Of a stretch of DNA of 6,330 nt, positions 1 to 6,115 are shown in pieces (position 1 is the stretch's first letter; each line of letters starts with the position of its first letter). This DNA is from Janthinobacterium lividum (GTDB lineage Bacteria > Pseudomonadota > Gammaproteobacteria > Steroidobacterales > Steroidobacteraceae). The stretch is from the NCBI GenBank assembly GCA_943327025.2, contig CALPVO020000134.1, positions 1 to 6,330 of the forward strand, given 5' to 3'. A program made the position numbers and the translations under genes. A model generated the notes under the pieces. The model was not told where the DNA came from, did no database searches, and saw only the letters and a list, made by a program, of their open reading frames with translations.

Positions 1-1323
1 ATTGAACAAGTGCGCTCGCTAAACACCGACCTCGAGTTCGAAACCTACATTTCTCTTTCGTGCCACAACTGTCCGGATGTAGTGCAGGCTCTGAACCTGA
101 TGGCGGTGCTGAACCCGCGCGTGCGCAGCACCATGATCGACGGCGCGCTGTTTCAGGCCGAAGTGACCGAGCGCAAGGTGATGGCGGTACCCACCGTACT
201 GCTGAATGGCCAGCCCTTTGGCCAAGGCCGCATGACGTTGGAAGAAATTCTGGCCAAGGTAGACACCGGTGCCGCTGACCGTGAAGCCGCCACATTGAAC
301 GAGCGTGCGCCGTATGACGTGCTGATAGTCGGTGGTGGTCCCGCCGGCGCTGCGGCCGCCATCTATGCGGCACGCAAAGGCATTCGCACCGGCGTGGTCG
401 CCGAGCGCTTCGGCGGCCAAGTGCTGGACACCATGAGCATCGAGAACCTCATCTCGGTACCCGAAACCGAAGGACCCAAGTTGGCCCGTGCGCTTGAAAA
501 CCATGTGGGCGCTTACGCCGTGGACGTAATGAACCTACAGCGCGCAGCAAGCATTGAACCGGCTGGTGCCGACGGCTTGGCCCGCGTGCAGCTAGAGAAT
601 GGCGCCACGCTCTCGGCGAAGACGCTCATCTTGGCCACCGGCGCCCGCTGGCGCGAAATGAACGTGCCCGGCGAAGCGGAGTACCGCGGCCGCGGCGTGG
701 CCTACTGCCCGCACTGCGATGGTCCGCTATTCAAAGGCAAGCGCGTGGCCGTGGTGGGTGGTGGCAACTCTGGCGTAGAAGCGGCTATCGACCTCGCCGG
801 TATCGTGAAGGAAGTGACATTGCTGGAGTTCGACGGCCAACTGCGCGCCGATGCGGTGTTGCAGACCAAGCTGCGGAGCCTGCCGAATGTTCGCATCATC
901 ACGCACGCCCAAACCACTGAAGTGGTAGGCGATGGTACGCAGGTGAACGGCCTCATCTACCGCGACCGCGACACCGGCGAGAACCAGCGCATCACACTCG
1001 AAGGTATCTTCGTGCAAATCGGCCTGCTGCCGAACACTGGCTTCTTGAAGGGTACGGTGGCGCTCTCGCCGCGCGGCGAAATCGAGGTGGACATGCGTGG
1101 GCAGACGTCGGTGCCCGGCATCTTCGCGGCCGGCGATGCCACCACCACACCCTACAAGCAGATCATCATCGCTATGGGTGAAGGGTCGAAGGCTGCCCTT
1201 TCAGCCTTCGACTACCTGATCCGGCAGGCGCCGGCAGTGGCTGCAGACGACGCGAGCAACGACAACAAGAGCGTCGAGTTAGCACGGGTAGCCCGGTTAG
1301 CCGGAGTCGCCCAGGCCGCCTGA
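1..1323 (+). CDS. ahpF: Alkyl hydroperoxide reductase subunit F, 5' truncated by the window edge
   Basis: AhpF is the cytoplasmic FAD flavoprotein that passes electrons from NADH to the peroxiredoxin AhpC, which reduces H2O2 and organic peroxides. The reading frame is open from base 1 (I-E-Q-V-R-S-L). A GTG at 10 is not the true start, because E. coli AhpF (521 residues) aligns through this point and about 108 residues of the N-terminal thioredoxin-like domain are missing. Visible parts: the N-terminal-domain redox pair C-H-N-C (codons at 61 and 70), the FAD-binding G-G-G-P-A-G (331-348), the NADH-binding G-G-G-N-S-G (757-774), the second redox pair C-P-H-C (706 and 715), and the late FAD motif F-A-A-G-D-A. 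After the usual ending F-D-Y-L-I-R there are 32 more residues, about 28 more than in E. coli, rich in Ala, Asp and Asn. ahpC would be expected just upstream, outside the window. The family assignment is secure. Confidence 0.97.
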   Translation: MEQVRSLNTDLEFETYISLSCHNCPDVVQALNLMAVLNPRVRSTMIDGALFQAEVTERKVMAVPTVLLNGQPFGQGRMTLEEILAKVDTGAADREAATLNERAPYDVLIVGGGPAGAAAAIYAARKGIRTGVVAERFGGQVLDTMSIENLISVPETEGPKLARALENHVGAYAVDVMNLQRAASIEPAGADGLARVQLENGATLSAKTLILATGARWREMNVPGEAEYRGRGVAYCPHCDGPLFKGKRVAVVGGGNSGVEAAIDLAGIVKEVTLLEFDGQLRADAVLQTKLRSLPNVRIITHAQTTEVVGDGTQVNGLIYRDRDTGENQRITLEGIFVQIGLLPNTGFLKGTVALSPRGEIEVDMRGQTSVPGIFAAGDATTTPYKQIIIAMGEGSKAALSAFDYLIRQAPAVAADDASNDNKSVELARVARLAGVAQAA

Positions 1324-1330
1324 GTCCATC

Positions 1331-1391
1331 ACCACCGTTGACGCCTGCCCGCATCGCGCACAGGATGCAGGCAGGTTTCCCCAACGGTGGT
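1331..1391. repeat. Nested inverted repeat between ahpF and the esterase gene
   Basis: The outer arms 1331-1340 (accaccgttg) and 1382-1391 (caacggtggt) are a perfect 10-bp inverted repeat. Inside them 1344-1349 pairs with 1370-1375 (cctgcc/ggcagg). After one C-A mismatch, 1351-1355 pairs with 1364-1368 (gcatc/gatgc), leaving an 8-base loop. The whole can fold into one long interrupted hairpin of 21 base pairs. It starts 7 bases after the ahpF stop and ends 3 bases before the esterase ATG. No run of T follows, so it is not a classical intrinsic terminator. It could still end or stabilise the ahpF transcript, mask the esterase ribosome binding region (the only GGTGG lies in the right arm), or act as a protein-binding site. 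The symmetry is seen directly; the role is inferred. Confidence 0.6.
1338..1366 (+). promoter_or_regulatory. Weak candidate sigma-70 promoter for the esterase gene
   Basis: TTGACG at 1338-1343 matches the -35 consensus at five of six positions. Exactly 17 bases later, CAGGAT at 1361-1366 matches the -10 consensus at only three of six. Transcription would start near 1373, giving a leader of about 20 bases before the ATG at 1395. The -35 overlaps the left outer arm of the inverted repeat, so a protein bound there could block it. The poor -10 box makes this tentative; co-transcription with ahpF is an equally good reading. Confidence 0.22.
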
Positions 1392-1394
1392 CCC

Positions 1395-3080
1395 ATGCCG
1401 ATATTCTCTCAGCGGTGCGCCGCAACCACGCTTCACTCCGGCGGCTTTCTCCGCTCTCTGGCAGCGCTCACCTTGCTGACGCTAGGTGCCACAGCCACGC
1501 CGAATGCGCTAGCTGCCAAGACTTCACCCGGACCGCTCGTGGTACGAACCGAGCAAGGCGCCATCCGCGGTGCCTTACGCGACAATGTTCGCGAGTTCCG
1601 CGGCATTCCCTATGCTGCTAACACTGCCGGCGACCAACGCTGGACCTTGCCGCAGCCGGCGCCGCATTGGCAAGGCACGCTGGATGGCACGAACTTCCGC
1701 GACCCCTGCGCGCAGGTGGCGCGCTTCAACCTAACGGAAGCCAGTAACGAAGAAAACTGCCTGACGGTGAACGTGAGCGTGCCGGCACTGACCGTGCGCA
1801 AAGCGCCAGTGCTGGTCTACATCCACGGCGGTGCCTGGGTAGGTGGCAGCGCCAGCCTTTACCGCCTGGATGCGCTAGCGCGCACCGGCCTCGTCGTGGT
1901 GTCCGTGAACTACCGCCTCGGCGCCCTTGGCTTCCTGGCACACCCCGCGCTGGCGCCAGAGGGCAGTGGCGCTTGGGGCATTGCGGACCAACGCGCGGCA
2001 CTGCGCTGGGTGCAGCAGAATATCGCCGCCTTCGGTGGCGACCCCGGCAACGTCACCATCGGCGGCGAGTCCGCCGGTGCGGGCTCAGTCTGTATTCATC
2101 TGGCCAATGCGAATTTGTCCAAGGGGCTATTCCACAAGGCCATCATTCAGAGCGGTGGCTGCCTCTATCCACGCCAGAAGGTGAAGCAGGCAGAGCAACT
2201 GGGACTGAAAGTGGCGGCGGCTGTGGGGTGCAGCAACGAAGCCAATGCCCTCGCCTGCCTGCGTGCCGTGCCGTTAGAGGTGCTGCTGAAAAAGCAAACC
2301 GAACTGGCCAGCAGCGGCATCGTCAGCTTCGCGCCTTCCGGCGGCAGCGCGGTGAACCCGGTGGACAACACGGAGGCTATGGCCCGCGGGGACTTCCTGC
2401 GTGTGCCCGTGCTCATGGGTGCCACGCGCGACGAGATGCGGCTGTATGTGGCCTACGACCTGCAGGCCGGCAAGAAGCTGGACGATGCGAACTATCCGCA
2501 ATGGTTGCAGGGCATTTACGGGCGCACGCCCGAAGAACAAGCGGCGAAAATACCGGAGCGAGTGGCAGCGCAATACCCGGTAGGCGGCGCCGAGCCTGCG
2601 CCCGCCGTGTTAGGTACTGCCATGACCGACTTCATGCCGAGCATCGGCATAGGCACCTGCCTGCAACTGCACACCGGCGAGACGATGGCGCGCTACACAG
2701 ACCTGTGGCAGTGGGAGTTCGCCGACCGCGATGCACCCGTGCTGGGCGTGGGCATTACTCCCAAGCCGGACCCAGGCTTCCTGATGGGCGCAGTGCATGC
2801 GGCAGAACTGAACTACTGGTTCCCGAACTTCGACAACACCCACAAGATGGTCGCGCCAGACCTTGCTCCCCCGTCACAGGCGCTGTCGAACCAGATGCTG
2901 GAGTTCGTGGCGAACTTCGCCCGTACCGGCCAACCCTCTGCCGCCGGCTTGCCGGCATGGCCGCGCTACACCGACCACACCAAGGTCATGTGGATGGAGC
3001 CCGGAAAAACTGCGCTGGTGAATGCCAGCGAAGTTCACCACTGCGCATTCTGGAAGAGCCTGTACCCAAACAGGCTCTAA
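1395..3080 (+). CDS. Secreted type-B carboxylesterase (para-nitrobenzyl esterase family)
   Basis: A 561-residue serine hydrolase of the alpha/beta fold that cleaves carboxylic esters; the natural substrate cannot be told from sequence. Start choice: the frame runs back to a TTG at 1338, but ATG 1395 gives a proper Sec signal peptide, with Arg7 and Arg20, a hydrophobic stretch at about 21-34, and likely cleavage after A-L-A (residue 40). Mature features: C105 and C122 of the family's conserved disulfide, oxyanion-hole H-G-G-A-W (144-148), nucleophile elbow G-E-S-A-G (224-228) with Ser226 inside a full type-B signature starting F-G-G-D-P-G-N, the acid Glu347 in T-R-D-E, and the base His468 in V-H-A-A-E-L. 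The C-terminal C-A-F-W-K-S-L-Y-P is typical, and length is normal. The catalytic triad is complete. A signal peptide implies a periplasmic or extracellular enzyme. No strong Shine-Dalgarno precedes the ATG. Neighbours suggest no pathway. Confidence 0.93.
   Translation: MPIFSQRCAATTLHSGGFLRSLAALTLLTLGATATPNALAAKTSPGPLVVRTEQGAIRGALRDNVREFRGIPYAANTAGDQRWTLPQPAPHWQGTLDGTNFRDPCAQVARFNLTEASNEENCLTVNVSVPALTVRKAPVLVYIHGGAWVGGSASLYRLDALARTGLVVVSVNYRLGALGFLAHPALAPEGSGAWGIADQRAALRWVQQNIAAFGGDPGNVTIGGESAGAGSVCIHLANANLSKGLFHKAIIQSGGCLYPRQKVKQAEQLGLKVAAAVGCSNEANALACLRAVPLEVLLKKQTELASSGIVSFAPSGGSAVNPVDNTEAMARGDFLRVPVLMGATRDEMRLYVAYDLQAGKKLDDANYPQWLQGIYGRTPEEQAAKIPERVAAQYPVGGAEPAPAVLGTAMTDFMPSIGIGTCLQLHTGETMARYTDLWQWEFADRDAPVLGVGITPKPDPGFLMGAVHAAELNYWFPNFDNTHKMVAPDLAPPSQALSNQMLEFVANFARTGQPSAAGLPAWPRYTDHTKVMWMEPGKTALVNASEVHHCAFWKSLYPNRL
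3055..3078. terminator. Hairpin at the end of the esterase gene, possible bidirectional terminator
   Basis: A perfect 9-bp stem (3055-3063 with 3070-3078, agagcctgt/acaggctct) closes a 6-base loop and runs into the TAA stop of the esterase. It stands at the junction of two convergent transcription units, where a bidirectional terminator would be useful. Neither strand has a T run after the stem, so intrinsic termination would be weak, and the sequence is also coding. The stem is seen; the function is inferred. In the remaining 56 bp (3081-3136) I see nothing stronger. Confidence 0.3.
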
Positions 3081-3136
3081 CGGCAAAAGCCAGCGTCAAT
3101 GACCGGCGGCCAGCACGCGCTGTCCCCGGGACGGGT

Positions 3137-3454
3137 TCAGTCGAAGATATCGCTGAGCCAGGATTTCCGGCGGTAATCCTTGTAGCCGCGCTCGCGGTGG
3201 TCTTCATCGTGCCGGTAACCAGCACGATGTTCCCCGCGGTAGTCACTGGGATAGCCAACCCGCGGACCACTGGCAGGAGCTGCCGGCGCTGGCGGCGGTG
3301 CTTGGCTTACCGCTTGCTCGGAAGCGCGCTCCAGCAGCTTGTCGAGTTCGCCACGGTCCAGCCATACCCCGCGGCAATTCGGGCAGTAATCAATTTCCAC
3401 CCCTTGCCGCTCGGTCATCACCAGTACCGTGTCGGCACATGTCGGGCATTTCAT
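3137..3454 (-). CDS. Small zinc-ribbon protein (zf-TFIIB family)
   Basis: This 105-residue protein begins with a two-CxxC zinc ribbon: C3-P-T-C6 and C24-P-N-C27, followed by R-G-V-W-L-D-R-G-E-L-D-K-L-L-E. That is the hallmark of the zf-TFIIB (transcription-factor zinc-finger) domain, common in small bacterial proteins of unknown role. Residues 44-65 or so are an Ala/Pro/Ser-rich linker. Residues 66-97 are a low-complexity stretch of Tyr, Arg, His, Asp and Gly, and the protein ends K-S-W-L-S-D-I-F-D, an ending often seen in this family. No enzyme motif is present. The ATG overlaps the TGA of the upstream deacetylase-fold gene by 4 bases (ATGA), with GGGAG nine bases upstream, so it is probably translated as the last gene of that operon. 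Zinc binding is a safe inference; a nucleic-acid or protein partner is not shown. Confidence 0.88.
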   Translation of the reverse strand: MKCPTCADTVLVMTERQGVEIDYCPNCRGVWLDRGELDKLLERASEQAVSQAPPPAPAAPASGPRVGYPSDYRGEHRAGYRHDEDHRERGYKDYRRKSWLSDIFD

Positions 3455-4383
3455 CTTTCGCTACTCCCACTTACGAACGCCTCGAGAATTTCGCCCGGCT
3501 GCGCGTTCCACACACCAGGCTGCGACAGCACATAGGCCAGCGCCGCTTCCAGGTGTTTCATTCGATGCGGCTGACCCATCACCCAAGGGTGTAACGAGAT
3601 AGCCAGCAAGCGCCCTCCCTGCTCCTGGCTCTCGGCCAGCAGCAGGTCGCAGGCATCCTTCACCTGTTCCGACCAGGATTCCTCGGAGTGCTGGTTATCC
3701 ATGACCACGAAACGGTCCTCGATTTCCGTCGTGAGTGGCAAAGCCCACAGCGGACCACGGGAGGTCTGGAATGGATACGGCAGCTCATCGTTCACCCAGT
3801 CGGCGAAGTATTCGACGCCATGAGCGTGCAGAAGTTCCGGGGTTTGCGGCGACTGCAGTTTTCCAGGGCTCAGCCAACCCTTAACCGCCTGCCCCGTCGC
3901 CGCGCGCAAGGTGGTGAGGGAACGTTCGATGAGCGCCGCTTCGTCGGCTTCGGCAAGACCGCCGGCGTGCGGCGTGTCCATGTTCCAGCTGTGGCCCAGC
4001 ACTTCGCCGCCGTGGTCCGCCAGCGCCGCCAGCAGCGCCGGGTACCGGACAGCCAGCTCGGCATTCACGGCAAAGCTGGCCTGCACGCCCAAATGCTTGA
4101 AGGCCTTCAGAAAGCGGTAAATACCCACGCGGTTGCCGTAATCGCGCAGCGTGTAGTGGCGCAGGTCTGGGTAAGGCATCGTCATGGAACCGGGCAACTT
4201 CACGGGCTTGCCAGTAGGGTTCAACGGGAAGTGTTCGAGACTGACGTTCACCCAAACCGCCAGCGTCTTGCCGTGCGGCCATTGGACGCGCGGACGGTCC
4301 GTGAGCATCGACCATTCGTAGCGGTCGTGGTCCATGCCGTAGGCGCGGCGCCGGTATTCCAAGGGGTTGCGTTCCAGCGCCAT
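3451..4383 (-). CDS. PuuE-like polysaccharide deacetylase-fold hydrolase, second paralogue
   Basis: A 310-residue protein of the NodB/CE4 (polysaccharide deacetylase) fold, in the branch that includes the allantoinase PuuE. The branch marker Y-G-x-R-x-G-x-x-R-x-L appears as D-Y-G-N-R-V-G-I-Y-R-F-L (81-92). The canonical CE4 metal site is not intact: the first motif reads W-V-N-V-S-L-E (44-50), keeping only Glu50, and the His-Ser/Thr-x-x-His motif is G-H-S-W-N-M (130-135), with Met where the second His should be. His265 in S-L-H-P-W matches the late conserved His. A hydrolase acting on a small amide or cyclic ureide is more likely than sugar deacetylation, and no signal peptide is present, so it is cytoplasmic. 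An upstream extension to 4542 exists, but it overlaps the previous gene and is Arg/Cys-rich noise. ATG 4383 has a good Shine-Dalgarno and follows the previous stop by 2 bases. The substrate is unknown. Confidence 0.87.
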   Translation of the reverse strand: MALERNPLEYRRRAYGMDHDRYEWSMLTDRPRVQWPHGKTLAVWVNVSLEHFPLNPTGKPVKLPGSMTMPYPDLRHYTLRDYGNRVGIYRFLKAFKHLGVQASFAVNAELAVRYPALLAALADHGGEVLGHSWNMDTPHAGGLAEADEAALIERSLTTLRAATGQAVKGWLSPGKLQSPQTPELLHAHGVEYFADWVNDELPYPFQTSRGPLWALPLTTEIEDRFVVMDNQHSEESWSEQVKDACDLLLAESQEQGGRLLAISLHPWVMGQPHRMKHLEAALAYVLSQPGVWNAQPGEILEAFVSGSSER

Positions 4384-4385
4384 GG

Positions 4386-5363
4386 TCAGACCCCTTCGCC
4401 GAAGCTGCCGACTCGGCCGGCTGACACTTCGGCCCCAGCATGCGCAAGGCTCCCAACGGTTCGGTCGGCAATATCGGCCAGTGCCGCATCGTAGTGGTTC
4501 GCGGCATAGTGCTCGGCAATCTCCCGACCGGTGGTCACCCACACATCGCTGTGGCCGGTGATGTACTCCAACGCTTCCTCAAAGGCCTTCAAGCGATGCG
4601 GACAGCTGACTTGGTAGTTGTGCGTCGGAATACACATCACGGTGCCGGACTCCGCGCCTTCCGCATACAAGCGGTCGAAGGCGTCCTTGATCATCTGCCC
4701 GTAACGCCGCGGCTCAATCTTGTTCACCACATAAACAATGGTGTCGTTCAGCTCCAGCGAATAGGGGACGGAAACAAACTTCTGTCCGCTGCGTACGCGC
4801 ACCGGCGTGGGTTGGTCGTCGTGAAAGAGATCGCAGGTATAAAGGCCGCCAAGTTCGGCGAAGAGGTCTAGCGTTACCTCACTATGCGACAGCGCTGGCG
4901 CCAAGTAGCCGGCCGGCTTCTTGCCCACGGCACGTTCGATGGTGTCCATGGAGTCGAGAATCATCTCGCGCTCTTGGTCCTCGCTCATGCCGTAGGTGTA
5001 GCGAGTGTTGTAGATGCCGTGAGTAAAGAACTCCCAGTCCCGCACTGCACAGAGTTCAATGATTTCCGGATGGTGGGCGCATAGCGCCGTGCTGAGCGAG
5101 ATAGACCCGCGAATACCGTACTTTTCCAGCAGACGCATCTGGCGCATGTGGCCCACACGGTTGCCGTAGTCGCGGATGGAATAGCCGGGCACCGCCGGGT
5201 ACGGATGCGGCCAGGCTGCGCGGTGCGGGTTCTTTGGCGGGTCGAGTTCATAGAACTCGATGTTCGGCGCCACCCAGAAGGCCAAGCGCTTGCCGCCCGG
5301 CCAGGTTATCTTCGGCCGGCCCATGTAGGGCCAGTAGTCGTAGCAGCCGGGCTCCGCCTTCAT
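4386..5363 (-). CDS. PuuE-like polysaccharide deacetylase-fold hydrolase, first paralogue
   Basis: A 325-residue NodB/CE4-fold protein and a diverged paralogue of the next gene. The shared framework is W-P-G-G-K near residue 21, D-Y-G-N-R-V-G (65-71), and C-P-H-R-L-K-A-F-E-E-A-L (254-265), matching P-H-R-M-K-H-L-E-A-A-L in the partner. As in PuuE, the CE4 Asp-Asp motif is replaced (A-P-N-I-E, Asn34 and Glu36) and the second His of the metal motif is missing (T-H-G-I-Y-N, His115 then Asn119). The late conserved His248 is present. The last 30 or so residues (about 295-325) are a Gly/Ala-rich tail not seen in the partner. There is no signal peptide. It overlaps the stop of the cysteine hydrolase by 4 bases (ATGA) and is followed after 2 bases by the second paralogue. 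The likely role is hydrolysis of a cyclic ureide, imide or amide; allantoin itself is possible, but no other purine-catabolic gene is in view. Confidence 0.88.
   Translation of the reverse strand: MKAEPGCYDYWPYMGRPKITWPGGKRLAFWVAPNIEFYELDPPKNPHRAAWPHPYPAVPGYSIRDYGNRVGHMRQMRLLEKYGIRGSISLSTALCAHHPEIIELCAVRDWEFFTHGIYNTRYTYGMSEDQEREMILDSMDTIERAVGKKPAGYLAPALSHSEVTLDLFAELGGLYTCDLFHDDQPTPVRVRSGQKFVSVPYSLELNDTIVYVVNKIEPRRYGQMIKDAFDRLYAEGAESGTVMCIPTHNYQVSCPHRLKAFEEALEYITGHSDVWVTTGREIAEHYAANHYDAALADIADRTVGSLAHAGAEVSAGRVGSFGEGV
4391..4397 (-). promoter_or_regulatory. Ribosome binding site fixing the start of the second PuuE-like gene
   Basis: Read on the minus strand, GAAGGGG (4397 to 4391) stands 7 bases before ATG 4383. 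It lies within the last codons of the preceding gene. Its position decides in favour of the 310-residue product over a start at 4542, which would overlap the preceding gene by more than 150 bases. Confidence 0.65.
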
Positions 5364-6037
5364 GCGCCCTCCGCCACGCGGCCATCCAGCCAGCCCAGGG
5401 TTTCGTTCACGTCCACCACATCGGCGTACTTGAGCATCAGGTCCGTGAGGTTCGCGAAGTGGTAGCTTTCATGCTTGTCCGCCACGCACTGCTCGGGAAC
5501 GATGGTGCGGTAGCCGCGAGACAGCGAATCCACCGCGCCGGCGCGCACGCAGCCCGAAGTGGAACCACCGGTGATGATGACCGTGTCCACCTGGTGCCAC
5601 ACCAGCAGCGACTGCAGCGGCGTTTCGAAGAACGGCGACGGCATGCGCTTGCAGTACACCAAGTCCTGGCCGTGGTGGATGTCGCAGCGCTCGTCGAACT
5701 CGGCGCGCCGCGACCCATGCTTGATGTTCTGCAGCGAATCGGGCGTGTTCGTGCGCGTGCCCCACACGCCGGCGTCCTCGGCGGAGTCGGCATAGGCCAC
5801 GTGGGTCCACACCACCGGCCAGCCCAGCGCACGGCAGCGCTTGGCCAGTTCGTTCACGTATTCAATCTGGCGCGGGTCCGTTTCGTAGGCCGTCTTGAAC
5901 TCGTCCACGCGCGTGTAAGCGCACTGGAAGTCGATGTTCACGAGCACCGCCTTGCGGCCGTAGCCAAAGCGAGCGCGGTTCGGGTTCGCCTTCACTTCCA
6001 GCCACAGCTGGCGGGCGGTCTTGTCGGACATTTCCAT
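5360..6037 (-). CDS. Isochorismatase-like cysteine hydrolase (N-carbamoylsarcosine amidase/maleamate amidase type)
   Basis: A 225-residue cytoplasmic amidohydrolase. The Asp-Lys-Cys triad of the family is complete: Asp36 in L-V-N-I-D-F-Q, Lys130 in Y-C-K-R-M-P-S-P-F-F, and Cys163 in G-G-S-T-S-G-C-V-R-A. The T-S-G-C-V-R-A context and the late N-L-T-D-L-M-L-K-Y-A-D-V-V block (196-208) point to the N-carbamoylsarcosine amidase/maleamate amidohydrolase branch rather than to isochorismatase proper or nicotinamidase. Such enzymes hydrolyse a terminal carbamoyl or half-amide group and release ammonia. Its start is ATG 6037 (a second ATG at 6031 is possible), with GTGGAA eight bases upstream. It is the first gene of the coupled set, its stop overlapping the next ATG. 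The exact substrate is not readable from the sequence. By context it may act on the product of the downstream PuuE-like enzymes. Confidence 0.9.
   Translation of the reverse strand: MEMSDKTARQLWLEVKANPNRARFGYGRKAVLVNIDFQCAYTRVDEFKTAYETDPRQIEYVNELAKRCRALGWPVVWTHVAYADSAEDAGVWGTRTNTPDSLQNIKHGSRRAEFDERCDIHHGQDLVYCKRMPSPFFETPLQSLLVWHQVDTVIITGGSTSGCVRAGAVDSLSRGYRTIVPEQCVADKHESYHFANLTDLMLKYADVVDVNETLGWLDGRVAEGA
5367..5372 (-). promoter_or_regulatory. Strong, closely spaced ribosome binding site of the first PuuE-like gene
   Basis: On the minus strand GGAGGG (5372 to 5367) lies only 3 bases before ATG 5363, inside the last codons of the cysteine hydrolase (V-A-E-G-A-stop). With the ATGA overlap this suggests termination-reinitiation coupling. 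The spacing is shorter than the usual 5-9 bases. Confidence 0.6.
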
Positions 6038-6086
6038 AGGGGCGTTTCCACTTTAGGGCGGCGGACCGGCAGCCCACCTACGGCAC

Positions 6087-6115
6087 CGAGTTTAAAGCGC
6101 CTTCAGCCAAACTCG
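6087..6115. repeat. Inverted repeat over the end of the acetyltransferase gene
   Basis: Perfect 7-bp arms, cgagttt (6087-6093) and aaactcg (6109-6115), enclose 15 bases that contain the TGA stop of the minus-strand acetyltransferase gene. It could be a weak terminator or mRNA-end stabiliser between that gene and the hydrolase operon, but the loop is long and no T run follows. In the rest of the 65-bp gap (6038-6102) I find no convincing promoter; TTTAAA and CCTAAAG are the only AT-rich patches. Confidence 0.25.

Noticed and set aside
1338..1394. TTG (1338) or ATG (1365) as esterase start
   Set aside because: Both lie within the inverted repeat and add residues before an otherwise normal signal peptide; neither has a properly spaced ribosome binding site.
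3013..3030. A 6-bp inverted repeat (cgctgg/ccagcg) near the end of the esterase gene
   Set aside because: Short, inside coding sequence, and expected by chance at this GC content.
1973..3535. A 520-codon plus-strand open frame overlapping the esterase and running into the zinc-ribbon gene
   Set aside because: Arg/Ala/His/Cys-rich composition with no domain; it is a +1 shadow of the esterase, which has a complete catalytic triad, and it continues antisense to a recognisable zinc-ribbon gene.
3688..4494. A 268-codon plus-strand open frame antisense to the PuuE-like genes
   Set aside because: No recognisable motif and a composition typical of the reverse frame of GC-rich genes; the opposite strand carries a clear protein family.
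4384..4542. An N-terminal extension of the second PuuE-like gene by 53 codons
   Set aside because: It overlaps the end of the preceding gene, is rich in Arg, Cys and Trp, and is not homologous to the paralogue; the ATG at 4383 has a good ribosome binding site.
5242..5260. A 19-bp palindrome (8-bp arms tcgagttc/gaactcga, 3-base spacer)
   Set aside because: It codes for I-E-F-Y-E-L-D in the first PuuE-like protein, where Glu36 lies; the symmetry follows from the Glu-Phe and Glu-Leu codons and its mid-gene position gives no reason to call it an operator.
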